The notes beneath the pieces are model-generated. The model was not told where the DNA came from. It was given only the letters and a program-made list of their open reading frames with translations, and did no database searches. Position numbers and translations under genes: made by a program. A DNA stretch of 52,587 nt from Anaerolineales bacterium. GTDB taxonomy: Bacteria > Chloroflexota > Anaerolineae > Anaerolineales > UBA6663. The stretch lies in the NCBI GenBank assembly GCA_020850595.1, contig JADZEK010000117.1, positions 1-52,587 of the forward strand, written 5' to 3'. The first letter of the stretch is position 1. Each line of letters begins with the position of its first letter. Below are positions 49,293 to 52,587 of the stretch, one piece after another.

Positions 49293-51539
49293 TTAGCGGC
49301 GCGGGCCGCGGCCCCGGTCACCGCCCTCGCGGCCGCCGCGGTCGCGATCACGGTCGCCGCCGTAGCGCGGGCGGTCACCCCCGCCGGGCCGCCCGCCGCC
49401 CGACGGCTTGCGGTCGCGCTCCAGCGCCTCTTCAGCCGTCCAGCCTTCCAGCACGGCCTGCCGGCTCAGGCGGATCTTGCCGCCCTCGTCAATGTTGGTA
49501 ACCATCACCGTCAGCTCGTCGCCCACGCGGGCCACGTCTTCCACCTTGTTCACGCGCTCGCTCGCCAACTGCGAGATGTGCACCATGCCGTCCGTCCCCG
49601 GCAAGATTTCGACAAACGCGCCAAAGTCGGTCACGCGCACTACCTTGCCGGTGTAAATCTGGCCGACGCGCGCCGTCTCGGTCAGGCCCTGGATCATCTC
49701 GCGCGCACGGCTGGCGGCCGGGCCGTCGCTGGCGGCGATAAAGACCGTGCCGTCGTCCTCGATGTCAATCTTGACGCCCGTGTCTTCCTGAATCTTGCGG
49801 ATGACCTTGCCGCCTGGGCCGATGATCGCGCCGATCTTGCTCGGGTCAATCTTCAAGATCGTTAGGCGCGGCGCGTAGGGCGAGAGGTCGGGCCGCGGCG
49901 CGGGCAGCACCCCGGCGATCAGGTCGAGGATCTGGCCGCGCGCCTCGCGGGCCTGCTGCAGCGCCTGCTGCAAGATCTCGGCCGTCAGGCCCTTGATCTT
50001 GATGTCCATTTGCAGGGCGGTGATGCCCACCGCCGTCCCGGCCACCTTGAAGTCCATGTCGCCCAGGTGGTCTTCCAGGCCCTGAATGTCGGTCAGCACG
50101 GCGTAGCCGTGGGCGTCTTGGATCAAGCCCATGGCGATGCCGGCCACCGGCGCCTTGATCGGCACGCCCGCGTCCATCAGCGCCAGCGTGCTGCCGCACA
50201 CCGAGCCCATGCTGGTCGAGCCGTTCGACGACAACACTTCCGACACCAGCCGCAGCACGTAGGGGAACTCTTCCTTGCTGGGCAGCACCGGCACCAGCGC
50301 CCGCTCAGCCAGCGCGCCGTGGCCGATCTCGCGTCGCGACGAGCCGCGCATCGGGCGCGTTTCGCCGGTGGAGAAGGGCGGGAAATTGTAGTGGTGCATG
50401 TAGCGCTTCTCGGCCTCGGGCGAAAGCGTGTCAAGTTCCTGCGCCTCGCGCGGCGTGCCCAGCGTCGCCAACGTGAGCACCTGCGTCTCGCCGCGGGTGA
50501 ACAACCCAGAGCCGTGCGCTCGCGGGCTAAGCCCAACCTCGGCCGCCAGCGGGCGAATTTCCTTCAATCCGCGGCCGTCGGGCCGCACGCCGTCCGTGAT
50601 GATGCGCGCCCGCACCACTTCCTTCTCGATATCGTGCAGGATGGCCTTGAGGCTGCCCGGCAGCACGGCGGCGTCGCCGGCATAAGCGGCCATGATCTCA
50701 GCCGAGAGCGCGTCCAGGGCGGCGCTGCGCTCGGCTTTGGCGGACAGGCTCAGGGCGGCGGCCATGCGGTTGCCCACCCGGGCGCGCAGGTCGGCCGCCA
50801 GCGCCGGGTCGTGGGTGAATTTCTGATATGCGCGCACCGGCTTGCCCACCGCGGCCACCATCTGCGCTTGCAGGTCAATCAAGGGTTGCAGGGCCTGGTG
50901 GCCGTACTGCAAGGCCTGCACCATCTGGTCTTCGGGCACTTCCTCGGCGCCGCATTCCACCATCACAATGGCGTCGCGCGTGCCGGCCAGGCGCAGGTCG
51001 AGCGCCGAGTGCTCCATCTGCGAGAAGGTCGGGTTGGTGACGAACTGGCCGTCAATCAGCCCCACGCGCACGGCGGCCACCGGGCCGTCGTAGCCCGGCT
51101 TGCCGAACGGCGCGTCGGAGATCGAGAGCGCGGCCGAAGCGGCGGTGATCGCCAGCACATCGGGCTGCTCTTCCTGGTCCACCGACAGGGCGGTGACGAT
51201 GATCTGCACATCGTTGTGCAGGTCGTCGGGAAACAGCGGGCGCAGCGGCCGGTCAATCAGGCGCGAGGTGAGGATGGCGCCTTCGCTCGGGCGGCCTTCG
51301 CGGCGAAAAAACGAGCCGGGGATGCGGCCCGCCGCGTACAGGCGCTCTTCGTAATCCACGCTCAGCGGGAAGAAGTCAATCCCCAGGCGCGGCTCGCGCG
51401 ACATGGTGGCAGCGGCCAGCAGCAGCGTGTCGCCGACGCGGATGGAGACGGCGCCGCCCGCCAGCCCGGCCAGCTTGCCGGTTTCGAGCGTGACGGTCCG
51501 ACCACCCAAGGTGGTGCTAAAAGCTTTACCTTCAGGCAT
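49293..51539 (-). CDS. pnp: Polyribonucleotide nucleotidyltransferase (PNPase)
   Basis: 748 aa. Two RNase PH domains (about 1-230 and 300-535) with [31 protein letters not shown], linked by a helical domain. A KH domain (about 550-615, [17 protein letters not shown]) and an S1 domain (about 620-690) follow. A Gly/Arg/Asp-rich tail ([20 protein letters not shown]) ends it. It degrades RNA 3'-5' by phosphorolysis as a trimer. ATG at 51539 has GGAGG 5 nt upstream. It follows rpsO on the same strand, the classic rpsO-pnp order. Confidence 0.97.
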   Translation of the reverse strand: MPEGKAFSTTLGGRTVTLETGKLAGLAGGAVSIRVGDTLLLAAATMSREPRLGIDFFPLSVDYEERLYAAGRIPGSFFRREGRPSEGAILTSRLIDRPLRPLFPDDLHNDVQIIVTALSVDQEEQPDVLAITAASAALSISDAPFGKPGYDGPVAAVRVGLIDGQFVTNPTFSQMEHSALDLRLAGTRDAIVMVECGAEEVPEDQMVQALQYGHQALQPLIDLQAQMVAAVGKPVRAYQKFTHDPALAADLRARVGNRMAAALSLSAKAERSAALDALSAEIMAAYAGDAAVLPGSLKAILHDIEKEVVRARIITDGVRPDGRGLKEIRPLAAEVGLSPRAHGSGLFTRGETQVLTLATLGTPREAQELDTLSPEAEKRYMHHYNFPPFSTGETRPMRGSSRREIGHGALAERALVPVLPSKEEFPYVLRLVSEVLSSNGSTSMGSVCGSTLALMDAGVPIKAPVAGIAMGLIQDAHGYAVLTDIQGLEDHLGDMDFKVAGTAVGITALQMDIKIKGLTAEILQQALQQAREARGQILDLIAGVLPAPRPDLSPYAPRLTILKIDPSKIGAIIGPGGKVIRKIQEDTGVKIDIEDDGTVFIAASDGPAASRAREMIQGLTETARVGQIYTGKVVRVTDFGAFVEILPGTDGMVHISQLASERVNKVEDVARVGDELTVMVTNIDEGGKIRLSRQAVLEGWTAEEALERDRKPSGGGRPGGGDRPRYGGDRDRDRGGREGGDRGRGPRR

Positions 51540-51556
51540 TGGTTTCCTCCATGCCC

Positions 51557-51574
51557 GGCGCCCAGGCGGGCGCC
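51557..51574 (-). promoter_or_regulatory. pnp leader hairpin 1
   Basis: GGCGCCC (51557-51563) pairs with GGGCGCC (51568-51574) around a 4-nt loop, 9 nt upstream of the Shine-Dalgarno. Confidence 0.5.
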
Positions 51575-51612
51575 CCAAGCCGGGGCCAGGAGGTTAGGGA
51601 CTGGAGGCTGAA

Positions 51613-51643
51613 GCGCACCGGCTGGCAAGCCAGCTGAGTGCGC
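51613..51643 (-). promoter_or_regulatory. pnp leader hairpin 2
   Basis: GCGCAC and GTGCGC with inner GCTGGC and GCCAGC form a strong two-part stem (51613-51618 with 51638-51643; 51621-51626 with 51629-51634). In Escherichia coli a comparable pnp leader hairpin is cut by RNase III for autoregulation; here that role is inferred from position only. Confidence 0.5.
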
Positions 51644-51692
51644 CGCACGCTCCAATTCCCAACGCTGCCTGGCCGGCCGGCGAAAAAAAATG

Positions 51693-51727
51693 AAACGCGT
51701 AGATGAGCGCGGCCCATCTACGCGTTT
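51693..51727. terminator. Strong bidirectional terminator-like hairpin between rpsO and pnp
   Basis: AAACGCGTAGATG (51693-51705) and CATCTACGCGTTT (51715-51727) form a 13-bp perfect stem with a 9-nt loop. Read on the minus strand it is followed by TTTCATTTTTTTTCG, a U-rich tract, so it should terminate rpsO transcripts before pnp or act as a partial attenuator. Confidence 0.85.
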
Positions 51728-51736
51728 TTGTCGTGG

Positions 51737-52009
51737 TCAGCGGCGCCGCAGGCCCAAACGATCGGTCAGGGCTTCATAGCGCTTCGGGTCGCGCGAGCTT
51801 AGGTAGGCCAGCAGCCGGCGGCGCTGGCCGACCATCTTCAGCAGCCCGCGCCGCGAAGACTCATCGCCCTTGTGCGAGCGCAGATGCTCGGTGAGCTGCG
51901 TGATCCGGTTGGTCAGCAGCGCGACCTGCACTTCCGGCGAGCCGGTGTCGCCGTCGTGCGTCTTGTAGTCCTCGATCACTTTCGTCTTTTGTTCGGGTGG
52001 CAACGGCAT
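51737..52009 (-). CDS. rpsO: 30S ribosomal protein S15
   Basis: 90 aa, normal length. [51 protein letters not shown] is the S15 core with the conserved HxxDxxxRRGL-type region. It binds 16S rRNA helix 22 early in 30S assembly. AAAGGAGGG precedes ATG at 52009. It has its own promoter upstream and a terminator hairpin downstream. Confidence 0.97.
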   Translation of the reverse strand: MPLPPEQKTKVIEDYKTHDGDTGSPEVQVALLTNRITQLTEHLRSHKGDESSRRGLLKMVGQRRRLLAYLSSRDPKRYEALTDRLGLRRR

Positions 52010-52099
52010 GACGTCTGCCCTCCTTTGGCAGGTCACCCGCGGCGCAGCGGGCGGGCTGGGCCGCCAGCCGAGGCGCGGGTCGAGTCAGGATGAGCCGAA

Positions 52100-52129
52100 A
52101 TTATACCCGACGCCGGGAGGAGTCGTAAA
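52100..52129 (-). promoter_or_regulatory. rpsO promoter
   Basis: Minus strand TTTACG (52129-52124), 18-bp spacer, TATAAT (52105-52100). It leaves a leader of about 85 nt before ATG at 52009, GC-rich with stem potential. Confidence 0.6.
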
Positions 52130-52142
52130 GGGCGCGAAAAAT

Positions 52143-52171
52143 AGAGGTGGGAGGTTAGAGGTGAGAGGTGG
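52143..52171. repeat. 29-bp purine-rich repeat, copy 2 (inverted)
   Basis: Exact reverse complement of 37541-37569 (AGAGGTGG.. / ..GTGAGAGGTGG). Between rpsO and the right-edge insertion sequence. The rest of 52172-52293 has no gene I can support. Confidence 0.8.
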
Positions 52172-52293
52172 GAGGGCCGCGCCGTGCCGGGAGCTGAGTG
52201 CCGGCCATCCGGCTGGCTGGGATGACCATCGCCAATCTATTTGCGACCGAGAGCGTGACGCTGGGGCCACCGTTCGCCCGCTCCATTCGGGCT

Positions 52294-52326
52294 CATTCGT
52301 CGCCCATATTCGTGTGAATTCGTGGC
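52294..52326. repeat. CACGAAT-type dispersed repeat (copy 4, inverted)
   Basis: CATTCGTCGCCCATATTCGTG and GAATTCGTGGC. Reverse complement GCCACGAATTCACACGAATA resembles copies 1 and 3. It is directly upstream of the right-edge insertion sequence. Confidence 0.65.
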
Positions 52327-52386
52327 AAAAATCCCGGCTTACTGAGTTTCGGATAAAGAATGGTACACGGTGCTATACTGGCAAGC

Positions 52387-52587
52387 ATGCGACCTAATGG
52401 AACACCTCAGCAGCTTGAAAAGCGGCGTCGGCTGGCGATCGAGATGTTGCAGGCCGGCAAACCAGCGGCGAGCGTCGCGCGGGCCGTGAGCGCTTCGCGG
52501 AGTTCGGTCCAGCGTTGGCGACAATGCTATGAACGCGACGGCGCGGCGGGTCTTGCCAGCAAGCCCATTCCGGGTCGCCCAGCCCGG
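52387..52587 (+). CDS. IS630-family transposase, N-terminal part (runs off right edge)
   Basis: 67 codons to the window end. Residues about 10-50 are a helix-turn-helix (RRRLAIEMLQAGKPAASVARA then SRSSVQRWRQCYERDG), followed by LASKPIPGRPA, the hallmark of IS630/Tc1-type N-termini. A TATACT box lies at 52374-52379, 7 nt before ATG. The rest of the gene and its right end are outside the window, so intactness cannot be judged. Confidence 0.8.
   Translation, partial: MRPNGTPQQLEKRRRLAIEMLQAGKPAASVARAVSASRSSVQRWRQCYERDGAAGLASKPIPGRPAR

Noticed and set aside
50010..51611. 533-codon plus-strand frame antisense to pnp
   Set aside because: Shadow of PNPase; repeated His/Arg/Gln-rich composition and no domain.
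52321..52386. Right-edge IS630 element as the source of the 133-bp or 142-bp miniature elements
   Set aside because: Sequence before its transposase start contains neither CTACAACGTGA nor GGGTGCATCCG, so no end match is visible.
1..52587. tRNA or rRNA genes
   Set aside because: Scanned by eye for T-loop GGTTCRA and rRNA landmarks; only isolated fragments without cloverleaf partners were seen.

Overview
The window is a high-GC bacterial chromosomal segment (about two thirds G+C by eye) with dense coding on both strands. It reads most like an uncultured Chloroflexota bacterium (Anaerolineae/Caldilineae type). This is an inference from gene content: many lipobox lipoproteins with Thr/Pro-rich linkers, a COG4986-type duplicated ABC permease with an AAA-associated ATPase, a URO-D/corrinoid pair, many leaderless-looking starts, and no outer-membrane assembly genes. 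No rRNA, tRNA, CRISPR array or phage module was seen. Both ends run into insertion sequences: an IS481-like end at 1-126 that cuts off a URO-D gene, and an IS630-type transposase from 52387 that runs off the window. The segment may therefore be a contig that broke at repeats.

Layout. 1-8.8 kb, minus strand: truncated URO-D gene, PepF-like M3 oligopeptidase, pentapeptide-repeat protein, small membrane protein (plus strand), PnrA/BMP-like lipoprotein, FtsK translocase and family-5 uracil-DNA glycosylase. 9-19 kb, plus strand: a cNMP-binding/double bacterial-PH membrane protein; an SDR dehydrogenase plus L-fuconolactonase-like hydrolase; peptide deformylase; URO-D plus corrinoid protein; a VIT-type metal transporter; a GT39-like membrane glycosyltransferase; and a 3-hydroxyisobutyrate-dehydrogenase-family reductase. 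19-24.3 kb, minus strand: CPA2 antiporter with TrkA-N domain, C45/AAT-type Ntn hydrolase, and MobA coupled to a TPR/zinc-ribbon membrane protein. 24.4-29.7 kb, plus strand: membrane-anchored sugar dehydrogenase coupled to a methyltransferase, then the ABC permease and ATPase. 29.7-31.1 kb, minus strand: MgtE.

31.1-31.8 kb is a gene-free island holding two different miniature inverted-repeat elements. 31.8-38.2 kb, plus strand: BNR-repeat protein, a MacAB-like tripartite ABC operon, and a GNAT acetyltransferase. 38.2-49.1 kb is mixed: an orphan 252-aa protein divergent from a two-domain multicopper oxidase, lipoproteins, a phosphoribosyltransferase, a membrane protein, a second copy of the 142-bp miniature element, a C39-like/LysM protein with a HIT protein, a THUMP-like methyltransferase, and an AI-2E-type permease operon. 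49.2-52.1 kb, minus strand: rpsO then pnp, with a strong terminator-like hairpin between them and more hairpins in the pnp leader.

The most distinctive non-coding findings are: (1) a 142-bp element in two inverted copies, 97% identical, with 11-bp perfect terminal inverted repeats and 8-bp target-site duplications; (2) a separate 133-bp TA-bounded inverted-repeat element; (3) a recurring architecture in which a TANAAT-like -10 box lies 6-7 nt before a start codon, implying leaderless mRNAs; and (4) a family of dispersed CACGAAT-rich intergenic repeats.
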